Below are positions 17,750 to 27,285 of a stretch of DNA of 42,186 bases, in pieces (position 1 is the stretch's first letter; each line of letters starts with the position of its first letter). The translations under genes were made by a program, and so were the position numbers. Under the pieces are notes generated by a model. That model was not told the DNA's origin, ran no database searches, and saw only the letters and a list, made by a program, of their open reading frames with translations. This DNA is from Acidobacteriota bacterium. GTDB lineage: Bacteria > Acidobacteriota > Terriglobia > Bryobacterales > Bryobacteraceae. The DNA lies in contig JACQZS010000058.1 of the NCBI GenBank assembly GCA_016213725.1, positions 1 to 42,186 of the forward strand, in the 5' to 3' direction.

Positions 17750-18571
17750 CTATCGCATCTCCCAGGTGAGCGAGTTCTGGCCCGTCTCGTCGCTGAACCG
17801 GAGTTTGCCGTTCACAATCCCCACGCGATTGGCTGCGGCCAGTGCGGTGTGGAAAGCGGTTTCCAGGGCGGAGAGTTGAGGCGGCCCGGCAATCATCGTG
17901 GAGACAAACGGACCGGATTGGAGCCGGCCGGATTCGTCGACGGCGCACTTGCCCGAGAAGGTGTTCACGCCGGAGAATCCGGAACAGGCGCCGCCGGCAG
18001 CCAGGGTGATTTCCAGAACCGGTTGGCCAGGCAAGGCCACGCTCCTACCAGATGCCCTCAGTCCAGTGAGCGCCAGCTTCCGGCCGAGCCAGGGCGCCAG
18101 AGCCTGCGAGGGTGTGATGGCGGCGTAGACCAGCCGGGTTTCGCCGGATTCTGAGGAGAGCGTCAGCGTGCCGCCGATGAAAGTGAGGCGAGAGGTGCGC
18201 TCCAGCGACGAAAGGTATTGTTGCTCAAAGTCCATCAGCTCCTGCGGGCCTGCGCGGCGCGTGGAGAGAATGCCGGGCCTCTGCCAGGCAAAGGAGCCGT
18301 CCGCGGCGAACTGGATTCTCCCCTGGTATGAGTTCACCGGACCCTGGCCGGAGATGCGTCCACGGGCATCGAACACGATGCGTACCGCCGAGTTCTTCGG
18401 TACGTTGACCGTTGCGCCTTGAACGGTTGCCTGTTCCAACTGGAATGTGGCTCCCTGGAGTTGAGCCAGGGGGGAGGTAGTTGAGTCCTGCGGCATGGCG
18501 AAACCCGGTAGGGCCAGAGCGGCGCAAAGCAGGAGCTCGCCGGCGAAAGCGCGGAGGAGAGTCATGTCCAT
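17750..18571 (-). CDS. Secreted protein with two META (HslJ-like) domains
   Basis: A 273-aa exported protein with signal peptide LLRAFAGELLLCAALALPGFA. Two repeats resemble the META/DUF306 fold. The first is near residues 36-150 (GPVNSYQGRIQFAADGSFAW, then PQELMDFEQQYLSSL). The second is near 165-270 (CSGFSGVNTFSGKCAVDESG, then PQLSALETAFHTAL). The shared pattern is N-S/T-F/Y-G, a threshold segment, then a helix with E and a terminal strand. The family includes E. coli HslJ, linked to heat shock and novobiocin resistance; the biochemical role is unknown. It is divergent from the ADOP permease gene across about 140 bp. The start may be ATG 18571 or 18565. Confidence 0.75.
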   Translation of the reverse strand: MDMTLLRAFAGELLLCAALALPGFAMPQDSTTSPLAQLQGATFQLEQATVQGATVNVPKNSAVRIVFDARGRISGQGPVNSYQGRIQFAADGSFAWQRPGILSTRRAGPQELMDFEQQYLSSLERTSRLTFIGGTLTLSSESGETRLVYAAITPSQALAPWLGRKLALTGLRASGRSVALPGQPVLEITLAAGGACSGFSGVNTFSGKCAVDESGRLQSGPFVSTMIAGPPQLSALETAFHTALAAANRVGIVNGKLRFSDETGQNSLTWEMR

Positions 18572-18712
18572 TAGAGTGCCGGCGCCCGCGGCGGGTTTCC
18601 TGCGAATGACGAGCGCGCTCCACTCCGCTACTGAAGGCCACCGACACTGGTCTTGGAGGCTTGGCTCCAGAATTTACACGAACAATTTCAGGAGCAAAGC
18701 GTCCGAAACATA

Positions 18713-21127
18713 ATGGCGCGCTTATTTACTGAGTTTCGACATGCCGCGCGGGCTCTTGTCCACTCTCCGGCCTTTGCCGTGGTTTCGATTCTGACGCTGG
18801 CGCTGGGGATCGGGGCCAACACGGCGGTTTTCTCGCTGCTGAACGCGGTCTTTCTGCGCCCGTTGCCTTACGAGGCGCCGGACCGCCTCGTGCTGGTTTG
18901 GGAAAGCGCGCCATTCTTCGGGTTGGATGACAGCCCCGTTTCGCCGGCCAATTTCGTCGACTGGAAGGAGCGCGCACAGTCGTTTGAGCAGATGGGCGGG
19001 CTGGAGGTCCGGCGGTATCGTCTGGCAGGGGAGGGGCCGGCCGAACTGGTGAAAGGCGCGGATGTGACGGCGGGAGTTTTCCGTGCGCTGCGGACGCGTC
19101 CGCTTCTGGGCCGGGTGTTCCGGGAGGAGGACGATCAGCTGTCGGCGCCGAAGGTGGTGATTCTAAGCGAGGGCCTGTGGCGGGCGCGTTTCGGGGCGGA
19201 CCAGGCGGTGATCGGCAAACGGATCCGGCTCGACAAGGTGCCGCACACCGTGATCGGCGTACTGGCGTCAGGCACGGAGCCGCCTTCGCCGTACTTGCGC
19301 AAGCTGGGCGATGTCTGGACGCCGCTCGGCGCCTCCTACTCAGCCCAGCAGTGGAACAATCGGGGCCGGCACAACTGGATGGTGATCGCCCGGTTGAAGT
19401 CCGGAGTGACGCGGGCGCAGGCCGACTCTGAAATGCGCGCCATCGGGCAATCCCTGGCCAAGCAGTACCCGGGAACCAATGAGAAAGTAGGGGCGTTCGT
19501 CGCGCCCCTGCGCGAGCACTTCGTGCGGGGCAGCCGGCGGCTGTTCCTGCTGCTTTCGGGCACGGTGGGGCTGGTGCTGTTGATCGCCTGCTCCAATCTG
19601 GCCAACCTGCTGTTGACCCGCTCCGCCGGCCGGAGCAGGGAGGTGGTGCTGCGGCGCGCCCTGGGTGCCGGGGCATGGAATCTGGCCAGGCAGTTTTTAT
19701 GCGAAAGCCTGCTGGTAACGGCCACCGGCGGGCTGCTGGGTCTGCTGCTGGCGCGGACGACGTTTCGATTTCTGGCGAACTTCGCGCCTTCCGACATGGC
19801 GGGCATGCAAACACTCACCATCGATGGCCGGGTGCTGGCGTACACGGCCGTGCTCTCGATGGCCGTGGCCGTCGCCTTCAGCCTCATTCCGTTGTGGCAC
19901 GTCCGCAGGCTTGACCTGATCGACTCGCTCAAGTGCGGATCGAGAACCCTCACGGCGGCGCATTCCAACTTCGCCCGCATGCTGCTGGCGGGCTCGCAGG
20001 TGGCCCTGGCGTTCACTCTCGCCACGGGCGCGGCGTTGCTCATCCAGACCCTCGTCCGCGTGCGCGGCGAGGAGACCGGATTCAGGACCGCGAATCTGCT
20101 GACGGTGGATGCCCCGCGCCGGGGCGAGTCCCGGCCCACGCCGGTTGAAATCGCCAACTGGCAACGCGATGTCCTGCAACGCATCCTCGCCATTCCCGGC
20201 GTCGTCACCGCGGGATTCACCAATCATCTGCCGATCGCCGCCAAGGGCGACATCACTTCGGTGAACACCGAGGGCCGTTCCGAGCGCGATCGAGTACAAA
20301 GCCGGGCAAGAGTGGCTGGGCCGGGCTATCTGGCAGCGATGGGCATGACGGTGCTGCGGGGCCGCGTCCTGGGCGAATCCGACGTGGATGGCGCGCCGCG
20401 CGTGGCGCTGGTGAACCAGGCCCTGGCGCGTGAACTCTGGCCGGGGCTGGACCCGCTGGGCCGGCGCCTGATCTTCGGCCGCGACAGCTCGGCCGAAGTT
20501 GTCGGCATCGTGAAAGACATCCGGCAGGAACGGCTCGACGAGCCGGCCAAGCCAGAGTTCTACGTCTCCTCGCTGCAGGCTGGATTTCACCCGAGCTCAT
20601 TGGCGATTCACACGCAGGTGCCGCCGGAGAGCATCGCCCGGGCTGTCCGGCAGGCGATTGCCAGCGTGGACCCCGAGCAGCCGGTGGCGGAGATTCTGAC
20701 CATGGACGAGGTACTCGACCGGGAAGTGGTAGAGCGCCGAAGACAAGGACTGCTGCTGAGTGTATTCGCCGGCCTGGCCGTTCTCATGGCGGCCCTGGGC
20801 CTTTATGGCGTGCTCGCCTATTCCGTAGGACAGAGCCGGCCCGAATTTGCGCTGCGCATGGCCTTGGGCGCCGCCCCGGGCACGCTGCTGGCGCGCGTCG
20901 TGGGGCGCGGACTGGCGCTCACCATTGCCGGGGTAGCCGCAGGCTGCGCGGCCGCGGCGGCGCTTTCTCGGTTGCTGAAGGCCTTTCTCTATGGCGTGGA
21001 GCCGGTGGATCCAGCCGCCTACGCCGCCATTGGCCTGGTCCTGCTGGGGGCCGCGGCGATGGCCAGCTATCTGCCCGCGCGCCGGGCGATGCAAGTGGAC
21101 CCGGCTGAAGCTCTGCGTGCCGATTGA
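18713..21127 (+). CDS. ADOP-family ABC-type permease (MacB/FtsX domains)
   Basis: An 804-aa inner-membrane protein of the acidobacterial duplicated orphan permease group. It has a first membrane helix (AFAVVSILTLALGIGANTAVF), a MacB-type periplasmic core domain to about residue 270, an FtsX block of three helices (LFLLLSGTVGLVLLIACSNLANLLLTRS, in part), then a second periplasmic domain and a second FtsX block ending near residue 800 with ARRAMQVDPAEALR. No ATPase gene is adjacent, which is normal for this group. The ORF track starts at a TTG 20 codons upstream; ATG 18713 fits the family's usual N-terminus better, though AGGAG is 18 bp away. The cargo is unknown. Confidence 0.9.
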   Translation: MARLFTEFRHAARALVHSPAFAVVSILTLALGIGANTAVFSLLNAVFLRPLPYEAPDRLVLVWESAPFFGLDDSPVSPANFVDWKERAQSFEQMGGLEVRRYRLAGEGPAELVKGADVTAGVFRALRTRPLLGRVFREEDDQLSAPKVVILSEGLWRARFGADQAVIGKRIRLDKVPHTVIGVLASGTEPPSPYLRKLGDVWTPLGASYSAQQWNNRGRHNWMVIARLKSGVTRAQADSEMRAIGQSLAKQYPGTNEKVGAFVAPLREHFVRGSRRLFLLLSGTVGLVLLIACSNLANLLLTRSAGRSREVVLRRALGAGAWNLARQFLCESLLVTATGGLLGLLLARTTFRFLANFAPSDMAGMQTLTIDGRVLAYTAVLSMAVAVAFSLIPLWHVRRLDLIDSLKCGSRTLTAAHSNFARMLLAGSQVALAFTLATGAALLIQTLVRVRGEETGFRTANLLTVDAPRRGESRPTPVEIANWQRDVLQRILAIPGVVTAGFTNHLPIAAKGDITSVNTEGRSERDRVQSRARVAGPGYLAAMGMTVLRGRVLGESDVDGAPRVALVNQALARELWPGLDPLGRRLIFGRDSSAEVVGIVKDIRQERLDEPAKPEFYVSSLQAGFHPSSLAIHTQVPPESIARAVRQAIASVDPEQPVAEILTMDEVLDREVVERRRQGLLLSVFAGLAVLMAALGLYGVLAYSVGQSRPEFALRMALGAAPGTLLARVVGRGLALTIAGVAAGCAAAAALSRLLKAFLYGVEPVDPAAYAAIGLVLLGAAAMASYLPARRAMQVDPAEALRAD

Positions 21128-21128
21128 T

Positions 21129-21458
21129 TTACTGCCGGCCGGCGGGAGTCTGGTCGAGCTTTTCGAATGGCACGCGCAGGATGAATTGCGGATCTCCCAG
21201 GCCGGGACCGCGGTCTGACTGCGTGGCCATGTGCCAGACGTTGCCGTTGCGGCGGTCCATCAGGAGGATACCGGGCCGGCCATTCCGCATCCAGCTGGTA
21301 GAGAGAACCTGGACATAGTCGAAGCGGGATTCGGCGTGGGCTACGATGCCGGGTTCTACGAAGGGGCGAACGGCGATGATGGCGAGCAAGGCGGCGATTG
21401 CGCCCAGCAGGAGGCGCAGGCCGCGGGGCAGGTAAACGCTGACGACGGGTTGGCTCAT
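21129..21458 (-). CDS. Small single-pass membrane protein
   Basis: A 109-aa protein of no recognised family. A membrane helix (LRLLLGAIAALLAIIAVRPF) occupies residues 11-30. It is followed by a periplasmic tail with the strand-turn-strand motif ILLMDRRNGNVWHM, a pattern common in small anchored proteins. The ORF track adds 47 N-terminal residues of low-complexity Arg/Pro sequence; ATG 21458 is preferred because the hydrophobic helix then sits at the N-terminus. The stop is 1 bp from the stop of the convergent ADOP permease gene. Confidence 0.6.
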   Translation of the reverse strand: MSQPVVSVYLPRGLRLLLGAIAALLAIIAVRPFVEPGIVAHAESRFDYVQVLSTSWMRNGRPGILLMDRRNGNVWHMATQSDRGPGLGDPQFILRVPFEKLDQTPAGRQ

Positions 21459-21899
21459 GTTTCCAGGATGAGTGTTGCCGCGGCCCCGATGCAAAGGCCG
21501 TCGCTGGGCGGTCCATCTTAGAGCGGCCTCTTTAGTACGGTACCCATGTGCCGCAGGTTCTAAGCGATCAGCTCGTCTGTTGCGCGGGGGTGGTTCCACC
21601 CGATGGAGGGGTGTGGTGACACTGATTGTCTTTCTGCTCTTTGTCGTTTCCGCCTGCTGGTTTGTCCGCGCCGTTCAGGACTTGAGCGCGAATTCGGGCA
21701 AGGGGAGTTCCAAACGCAAGAAATGATCTCTCCGCGGCGGCCGGCGCCTCCTGGCGGGGTGAGCCGCGCATCGAGGCCGAACTGCCGGCGAGGCCTCGGC
21801 GGGATGCGTGGGCGCGGTAGAGGGCCGGCCGTGCAGAGACAGTCCATCCGGCGGGAAAACGTCTGTGGGAAGAAAAGCGGGGAAGGGGCCGGGAGGGAA
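21459..21899. other. Sparse region between the small membrane protein and tRNA-Lys
   Basis: About 440 bp with no confident gene. It contains one possible short membrane ORF (21616-21726) and an inverted repeat CGAGGCC/GGCCTCG at 21772-21798 with a 13-nt loop and no T-run. I see no convincing promoter or mobile element remnant. Confidence 0.5.
21616..21726 (+). CDS. Possible 36-aa membrane peptide
   Basis: A GTG at 21616, closely preceded by GGAGGGG, opens a short frame with a hydrophobic helix (TLIVFLLFVVSACWFV) and a lysine-rich tail ending GSSKRKK. The positive-inside layout suits a one-helix membrane protein. The ORF track extends this frame upstream to 21472 through Arg-rich non-coding-like sequence, which I disregard. 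There is no homologue I recognise. Confidence 0.3.
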   Translation: MTLIVFLLFVVSACWFVRAVQDLSANSGKGSSKRKK

Positions 21900-21975
<76 letters not shown>

Positions 21976-22146
21976 ATCACCTTGCGGCTAATGAACAGTA
22001 TAGCGGACTCAACAGTGGACGGGCAACAGGGCGGAACGGAATCCGCGGATGTCATTCCATGCCCGCAGAATCGCGTGCCGGAGCCAAGCAATTCTGCCGG
22101 ATGGCAGCCGCGGTGCAGTGCACGCCGGCAAGGTTCGCAGGCAAAG

Positions 22147-24897
22147 TCAAAGCTGGTTCAACGCATGAATGAGTGCGTCGGGAGAGAAGGGTTTTTGCAG
22201 TAGCGGGAACTCCGAAGCGGGCAGTTCACCGGCGAATCCGCTCATGCAGAGCACGGCGGCTTTCGGATGGAGCTGGAGGATCTGGCGTGCCAGATCGATG
22301 CCGTGCATTCCCGGCATGGAGAGATCGGTGAGTAGGATGTCCAGCGAAGGCAGCGAACGTGCGAGTGCCAGCGCGGAGGTGGCGTCCTCGGCTTCGCTGA
22401 CGCGGTAACGGTTGATGCGGAGGACTTCGGCGATATAGGCGCGGACCTCGGGTTGATCCTCCACCAGCAGGATCGTGGCCTGCGCCGGTGCCGGCGCGGC
22501 CGGGGTCTCGACCTCCGGCGTTGCGGTGTCGCCATTGCCTGCCGGCAGTTGGACGGAGAAACATGCGCCCTGGCCCGGCTCAGACTCCACGTGAATGCGT
22601 CCTCCGGACTGAGTGACAATGCCGTACACGACGGCCAGCCCGAGGCCGGTGCCGCGGCCCGGTTCCTTGGTGGTGTAGAAGGGCTCGAAGATCCTGTCTG
22701 CGATAGCCGGCTCGATCCCATGGCCGGTGTCGGCAACCTCCAGAATGGCAAAGCCTTTGCGGCCGCGGGTGCGGATGGTCAACAGGCCGCCGGCCTCCAT
22801 GGCGTCGCGGGCGTTCACGGCGAGGTTCATGAGCACTTGCTGCAGATGAGAGCGATCCATCAACACGGGCGGTGTTTGCGGATCGAACTCGAAGTGGATC
22901 GGGATGGTATCGCCGGTGAGGCTGGAAAGCACCGGCTCCAAGCGCAGGATGACTGCGGACAAGTCGAGCAACTCCAGCTGCGCGGGCTGCTTGCGGCTAA
23001 AGGCGAGCAACTGGCGCGTGAGATCGGCGGCGCGGTCTGCCGCCTCCACCACCCGTTGCAGGCGTTGACTGGCGGGATTCTCGCTGCTGATGTGCCGTTG
23101 CGCCAATAAGACGTTGCCGGAGATCACCGTGAGCAGATTGTTGAAATCGTGGGCGACGCCTCCGGCGAGCTTGCCGATCGACTCCATTTTCTGCGCCTGG
23201 CGGACCTGTTCTTCGAGGGCGAGCTCCTGCGTGATGTCCTTCTTCACGGCGATGAACCGCTCGATGCGGCCCTGGTCGTTGAAGACCGGCGAGATGGTGC
23301 AGTGCTCGGTGAACAATGAGCCGTCCTTGCGGCGGTTCGTGAGCTGGCCCGCCCAGGGCTGGCCGGACTGGAGACAGGACCACATCTTGGCGTAATAGTC
23401 GCGGTCGTGGGCGCCGCTTTTCAGCAGACGTGGATTCCCGCCGAGCACCTCGGCGGCTGAATAGCCGGAGACGCGCTCGAAGGCCGGGTTCACGTATTGG
23501 ATAGAGGCGGTGCTGTCCGTGATCACGACGGCATCGGTTGCCTGGGCGACGGCGGCCGCCAACAGCCGCATCTCGGCCAGAGCATCCGTGAGGTCGGTGA
23601 TATCGCGCTCGGAGCCCCGCACGCCGATCTGCCGGCCGCGTTCATCGCGAATCGGGCCCCAGGAAGCCAGCATTTGGCGCAGTTGGCCGTCCTTGCGAAC
23701 TAACCTGTAGGATTCGGCCGAGAACTCCTGGCCCAGGTAGAGAGCTTCCCAATGCGCCTTCATCCGGGCCGCGTCTTCGGGGTGGCACCATTCGATATAG
23801 CCTGCCTGCCGCAACTCTTCCGCGGAATAGCCGGTGAGCCGCTCCAGCGCCGGATTGGCGTAAAGCAGCAGGCGATCCATGTCGAAGGCAAGCACCATTT
23901 CCGTGAGTGAGTCAGTGACGTGGCGCAGATTGCGTTCGGCATTGCGGCGGGCGGTTTCGGCGCGGCGGGAGCTGTTGCGCTGCCGGCGGTAGGCGAGCGC
24001 CAATGCGGCGCCAAGCACGGCCAGGAAGGCGGCAAAGCCCAGCGCAAAGGCCATGATGCGCACCTGCCGAGTGGTGTGGACGATGGCGGTCAGGTCACCG
24101 ATCTCGCGCCGAGTGGTCACCCCCCGGCCGTAGAGCAGGCGGTCCACCGTTCCGTCGATCGACATGTTCTCAATCTCGTCGCGGAGTGCCTCCACCGCCG
24201 CCGCAGACTGGAAGGAGCCAGCCACCGCCAGTTCGGCCGGCGGCAAGTTCAAGGGCAGCACGCGCAGGCTCTTGCCCGGCAAGCCGGTGCCGTCCATCAA
24301 AGCGGCAACCAGCTTCAGCTCGTCTATCAGCAGAGCGTCCACTGTGCCGGCATCCAGCTCCGCGAGGCCCTCCGTCACGCTGTGGTGCGGCACGCCAGTA
24401 ACATTAGGCGCGAGGAGCTGGATGCGGTTGCTATTGATGGGCAGATCGTGATGGCCGACACGTTTCCCGGCGAGGTCCGCAAGCGATTTGACCGGTGAGC
24501 TGGGCAGCACAACCAGCGTGATGTAGTTGCGGAAGTACGGACTGGAAAAATGGACGTACGGTCTGCGCTCCGGAAGGACGGTGAGAAGTGGCCAAATGTC
24601 TACCTTTCCGCTGCGGATCGAGTTGGCGGAACTGTTCGGGCAGTAAATCCACTGCAGACGGATGCCTCGACGGCGGGCGGCTTCGATGATCAGTTCCGGC
24701 CCCAGTCCGCGGGGTTTCCCGTCGGGTCCCGTGAACATGTTGGGATCATCTTCCTGCCAGCCGATGCGATAGACGCGATCCTCTACTCGCTTCGGCAAGA
24801 GAAGCAGGCCGGCAGCGAGGGCGGCTCCGGCGAGGCCGCCGATCCACAAAATGCTAGAACCTTTCAAGAAAATCCCTTCCCCTTTGACTCGAACCAT
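22147..24897 (-). CDS. Hybrid sensor histidine kinase with periplasmic solute-binding domain, two PAS domains and receiver
   Basis: A 916-aa membrane signalling protein. The order is: membrane helix ([22 protein letters not shown], about 14-35, in part); a periplasmic SBP_bac_3 domain (about 43-265; [36 protein letters not shown]); a second helix (about 288-312); PAS 1 ([18 protein letters not shown]); PAS 2 ([20 protein letters not shown]); HisKA with the phosphorylated His in [12 protein letters not shown]; HATPase with [10 protein letters not shown] and [13 protein letters not shown]; and a C-terminal receiver with the phospho-acceptor Asp in [14 protein letters not shown]. The BvgS/EvgS-like sensor domain suggests a small periplasmic ligand, probably an amino acid. 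No output regulator lies next to it. ATG 24897 was chosen over the ORF-track start because it places the first helix near the N-terminus. Confidence 0.93.
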   Translation of the reverse strand: MVRVKGEGIFLKGSSILWIGGLAGAALAAGLLLLPKRVEDRVYRIGWQEDDPNMFTGPDGKPRGLGPELIIEAARRRGIRLQWIYCPNSSANSIRSGKVDIWPLLTVLPERRPYVHFSSPYFRNYITLVVLPSSPVKSLADLAGKRVGHHDLPINSNRIQLLAPNVTGVPHHSVTEGLAELDAGTVDALLIDELKLVAALMDGTGLPGKSLRVLPLNLPPAELAVAGSFQSAAAVEALRDEIENMSIDGTVDRLLYGRGVTTRREIGDLTAIVHTTRQVRIMAFALGFAAFLAVLGAALALAYRRQRNSSRRAETARRNAERNLRHVTDSLTEMVLAFDMDRLLLYANPALERLTGYSAEELRQAGYIEWCHPEDAARMKAHWEALYLGQEFSAESYRLVRKDGQLRQMLASWGPIRDERGRQIGVRGSERDITDLTDALAEMRLLAAAVAQATDAVVITDSTASIQYVNPAFERVSGYSAAEVLGGNPRLLKSGAHDRDYYAKMWSCLQSGQPWAGQLTNRRKDGSLFTEHCTISPVFNDQGRIERFIAVKKDITQELALEEQVRQAQKMESIGKLAGGVAHDFNNLLTVISGNVLLAQRHISSENPASQRLQRVVEAADRAADLTRQLLAFSRKQPAQLELLDLSAVILRLEPVLSSLTGDTIPIHFEFDPQTPPVLMDRSHLQQVLMNLAVNARDAMEAGGLLTIRTRGRKGFAILEVADTGHGIEPAIADRIFEPFYTTKEPGRGTGLGLAVVYGIVTQSGGRIHVESEPGQGACFSVQLPAGNGDTATPEVETPAAPAPAQATILLVEDQPEVRAYIAEVLRINRYRVSEAEDATSALALARSLPSLDILLTDLSMPGMHGIDLARQILQLHPKAAVLCMSGFAGELPASEFPLLQKPFSPDALIHALNQL

Positions 24898-25009
24898 TCT
24901 ACTGCTCTGCCTGCCGGGCACCAACTTCCTCGCGGGGGCTTTCGCGCTCCGTGCGGGACTTGTTGTCTTGCTCCCGCGATGGTGCAATCATCTTTTCAGA
25001 GTCTAAACT

Positions 25010-25507
25010 ATGAACCGCACTGAAAGTATCCAACTCCTCAATCAGGCCGTTGCTGATGAACTTCAGGCCGTCCACCAGTACATGTACTTCCATTTTCATC
25101 TGGCTGACCAGGGCTTCGGTCCGCTCTCTCTCTTGTTCAAGCGGATCGCAATCATGGAAATGGGGCACGTGGAACTTCTGGCCGAGCGCATTCTCTTTCT
25201 GAAGGGCGACGTCGAGATGGTGCCCGCGGGCCCGGTGGCGAAGATCACCGAGCCGGAAGCGGTGCTTGCCAAGGCAATGGCCATGGAAGAAGAAGGCGTC
25301 ATCAGCTACAACCAGGCCGCGGTGAAGTGCGCCGCGCTGGCCGATTCGGCCTCGAAGCAGATCTTTGAACAGCTGGTCAAGGACGAAGAGACACACTACG
25401 ACCAGTTCGAGAAGCAGCTCGACAACGTGAAACGCTTCGGCACTTCCTTCCTGGTGCTGCAGTCCATTGGGCAGGGCGAGGCCGGCGGGACGCCCGCTGC
25501 AGGATAA
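25010..25507 (+). CDS. bfr: Bacterioferritin
   Basis: Iron-storage ferritin that forms a 24-subunit shell with a di-iron ferroxidase site, 165 aa. The ligands expected for bacterioferritin are visible: E17 (VADELQAVHQY), E50 and H53 (MEMGHVELLAE), a Glu in MEEEGVISYN, and E plus H in DEETHYDQFE. Met51 in EMGH matches the haem-ligating Met52 of E. coli Bfr. The gene is divergent from the sensor kinase across 112 bp. No Fur-like box or bacterioferritin-associated ferredoxin gene is visible nearby. Confidence 0.93.
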   Translation: MNRTESIQLLNQAVADELQAVHQYMYFHFHLADQGFGPLSLLFKRIAIMEMGHVELLAERILFLKGDVEMVPAGPVAKITEPEAVLAKAMAMEEEGVISYNQAAVKCAALADSASKQIFEQLVKDEETHYDQFEKQLDNVKRFGTSFLVLQSIGQGEAGGTPAAG

Positions 25508-25518
25508 ATCCAGTTCTC

Positions 25519-27285
25519 CTAGAGAGGCCGAACCTCGATCACCAGCGCTGAGCGTGCCGGAAGAGAGTCAATCCGGTAGACTCCGCGATGAGTGCCGAGC
25601 GCGGCGCCGGTGAAGTAATCCGTCAACTGGCACGTGCCGGCGGGCAGCGTCAACTCGCGCCTGGCAGGCGCATCCTCCCAATTCATGGCGAACAGCATCT
25701 CGCGGCCCTCCAGCCGCATGCGGCCCGTTTGCAGGTTGGGCGTGAATTGCGCCGCGCGGCGTGTGGGGCGGAGCTTGTCGAGCAGCGCTTTGCGTGCCGG
25801 TGAGATGCGCGTGAGATCGTCGCCGGAGAGCAGCATTCCGCCCGTGGCATAGGTGGCGGCGGCATGAAAACCGAACTCGTTTTCCGGCAACGCTCCCATA
25901 AGAACCAGGGCATCGGGATCGTTCCACCACAGCGCCTGGTTCTGCCACGCGCGGTGCAGGTTCTCAGCGGCCACACTTTTCACCGTCTTCCAGTTGCGCG
26001 AGATGTCGCCCGAGGAGCGCGACCCGTGGATGACGCCCAAGGAAGGCCACAAGGGGTGGTTGCAGCCCAGAATGAAGCTCTTGCCGGCGCCCCGGATGAT
26101 GGACTGCATTCCCAGGCGATAGGCCTCCACGCGCGTGGCCTTGGAATCGTGAAGGCGGGCCGAATGCATCGCGCCCCAGAAAATGGCATCCAGCTTGAAG
26201 TACGTCACGCCCCACTCGCGGTTCATGGTGCGGAATACCGACTCCAGAAAATTGCGCGCCCCCGGGTGCGTGCCATCCAGTGCGTACCAAGGGCCGCGGC
26301 GCCAGCCGCCGAAGGTGACCTTGTTGGACGGCAGCGGCTGGCCGCCGGCGTCTTTCATGAACCAGTCAGGATGCTGCGCGAACAGGTGGGACTTCTCTTC
26401 GGCGATGAACGGCGCCACCCAGATGGCGGGCTCGAAGCCGCGCTGCCGGATCTCTCTCAGCACGGCGCGGATCTCGCCGCCGAAGGCCGTGCCAGTCTCC
26501 AGCCAGTCTCCCATCGCGGGCTGGTATCCGTCGTCGATCTGAATGTAGCGCAGGTTGCGCGCGTTGGCGGCGATCCACTCGAGGTTTTCGGTTACCCGTT
26601 GCGCAGTCACTCGCGGGCCGAAGCAATACCAGGAGCACCAGCCTTCAGGCGGCGCCGGCCAGGCGAGCGGCCGGTGCTGCGCGGCGATCAGATGGCCGAG
26701 TTCGGCAAAAAGCGCCGGGCGGTCAGCGCCCTCCAGCCGGCAGAACTCTTCCAGCGTCCAACTCTCCCCCGGGCCCAGGGTCAACCCTTCGCAATCCAGA
26801 GTCACTTGAAGCGTCGACGCGCGCAGGTGGAAGCGGCCCACCCAGCGGCGCGATGAGGTGAACGCGAGGAGAGTGTGCGGCTGGCCGGCGGGAGAGAGGC
26901 ACAGCAGGTTGTAGAGCGTGGTAGCGTCTGCGGGCTCCGGGATCTTGTAGTGTTTCCGATCCGTGTAGTTGCCGATCTGCGCCGGCGCGGCGATGGTTCC
27001 GCCGGTCTGGCTCAGCATGGTGAAACCTTCGCCGTAGATGGGCGTTTCCGCGCCGCAGCCGTGGTTGCCCTCAAACAGGACGATCTCCCGCAAAGCCACG
27101 GGATTCTTGCCGCGGTTGGTGACTCTGGCGCGGCACAGCCTGCCCTGCCAGCGGCGCTCCACGCGGCACCCTGGGGCGGCCGAGCCGTCTGTGGCGATGG
27201 CCCGCGGCGGGGCCGCCATCCATTCAGGCGCCGGCGCGGCCGCGGCCAGGGCAGAGAGCGAAAACTGGCGTCTGGAGAGACTCAT
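25519..27285 (-). CDS. GH36/GH27-type alpha-galactosidase-like protein, Tat leader
   Basis: An exported glycosidase of 588 aa, related to alpha-galactosidases (melibiase clan GH-D). The Tat leader MSLSRRQFSLSALAAAAP is followed by a beta-sandwich domain and a TIM barrel. Barrel motifs are GWCSWYCFG, NLRYIQIDDGYQPAMGDW, YFKLDAIFWGA with the likely nucleophile Asp of the KxD motif, and SGDISRNW with the probable acid/base Asp. The C-terminus is a small beta domain. The ORF track start at 27723 lies inside the upstream gene. ATG 27285 overlaps the stop of the GH20-like gene by 4 bp (ATGA), which marks translational coupling. Substrate specificity beyond alpha-galactoside-like sugars is not determined. 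Confidence 0.87.
   Translation of the reverse strand: MSLSRRQFSLSALAAAAPAPEWMAAPPRAIATDGSAAPGCRVERRWQGRLCRARVTNRGKNPVALREIVLFEGNHGCGAETPIYGEGFTMLSQTGGTIAAPAQIGNYTDRKHYKIPEPADATTLYNLLCLSPAGQPHTLLAFTSSRRWVGRFHLRASTLQVTLDCEGLTLGPGESWTLEEFCRLEGADRPALFAELGHLIAAQHRPLAWPAPPEGWCSWYCFGPRVTAQRVTENLEWIAANARNLRYIQIDDGYQPAMGDWLETGTAFGGEIRAVLREIRQRGFEPAIWVAPFIAEEKSHLFAQHPDWFMKDAGGQPLPSNKVTFGGWRRGPWYALDGTHPGARNFLESVFRTMNREWGVTYFKLDAIFWGAMHSARLHDSKATRVEAYRLGMQSIIRGAGKSFILGCNHPLWPSLGVIHGSRSSGDISRNWKTVKSVAAENLHRAWQNQALWWNDPDALVLMGALPENEFGFHAAATYATGGMLLSGDDLTRISPARKALLDKLRPTRRAAQFTPNLQTGRMRLEGREMLFAMNWEDAPARRELTLPAGTCQLTDYFTGAALGTHRGVYRIDSLPARSALVIEVRPL

Noticed and set aside
21772-21798. Inverted repeat CGAGGCC/GGCCTCG as a terminator for tRNA-Lys
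   Set aside because: No T-run follows on either strand, and the region is GC-rich enough for such repeats by chance.
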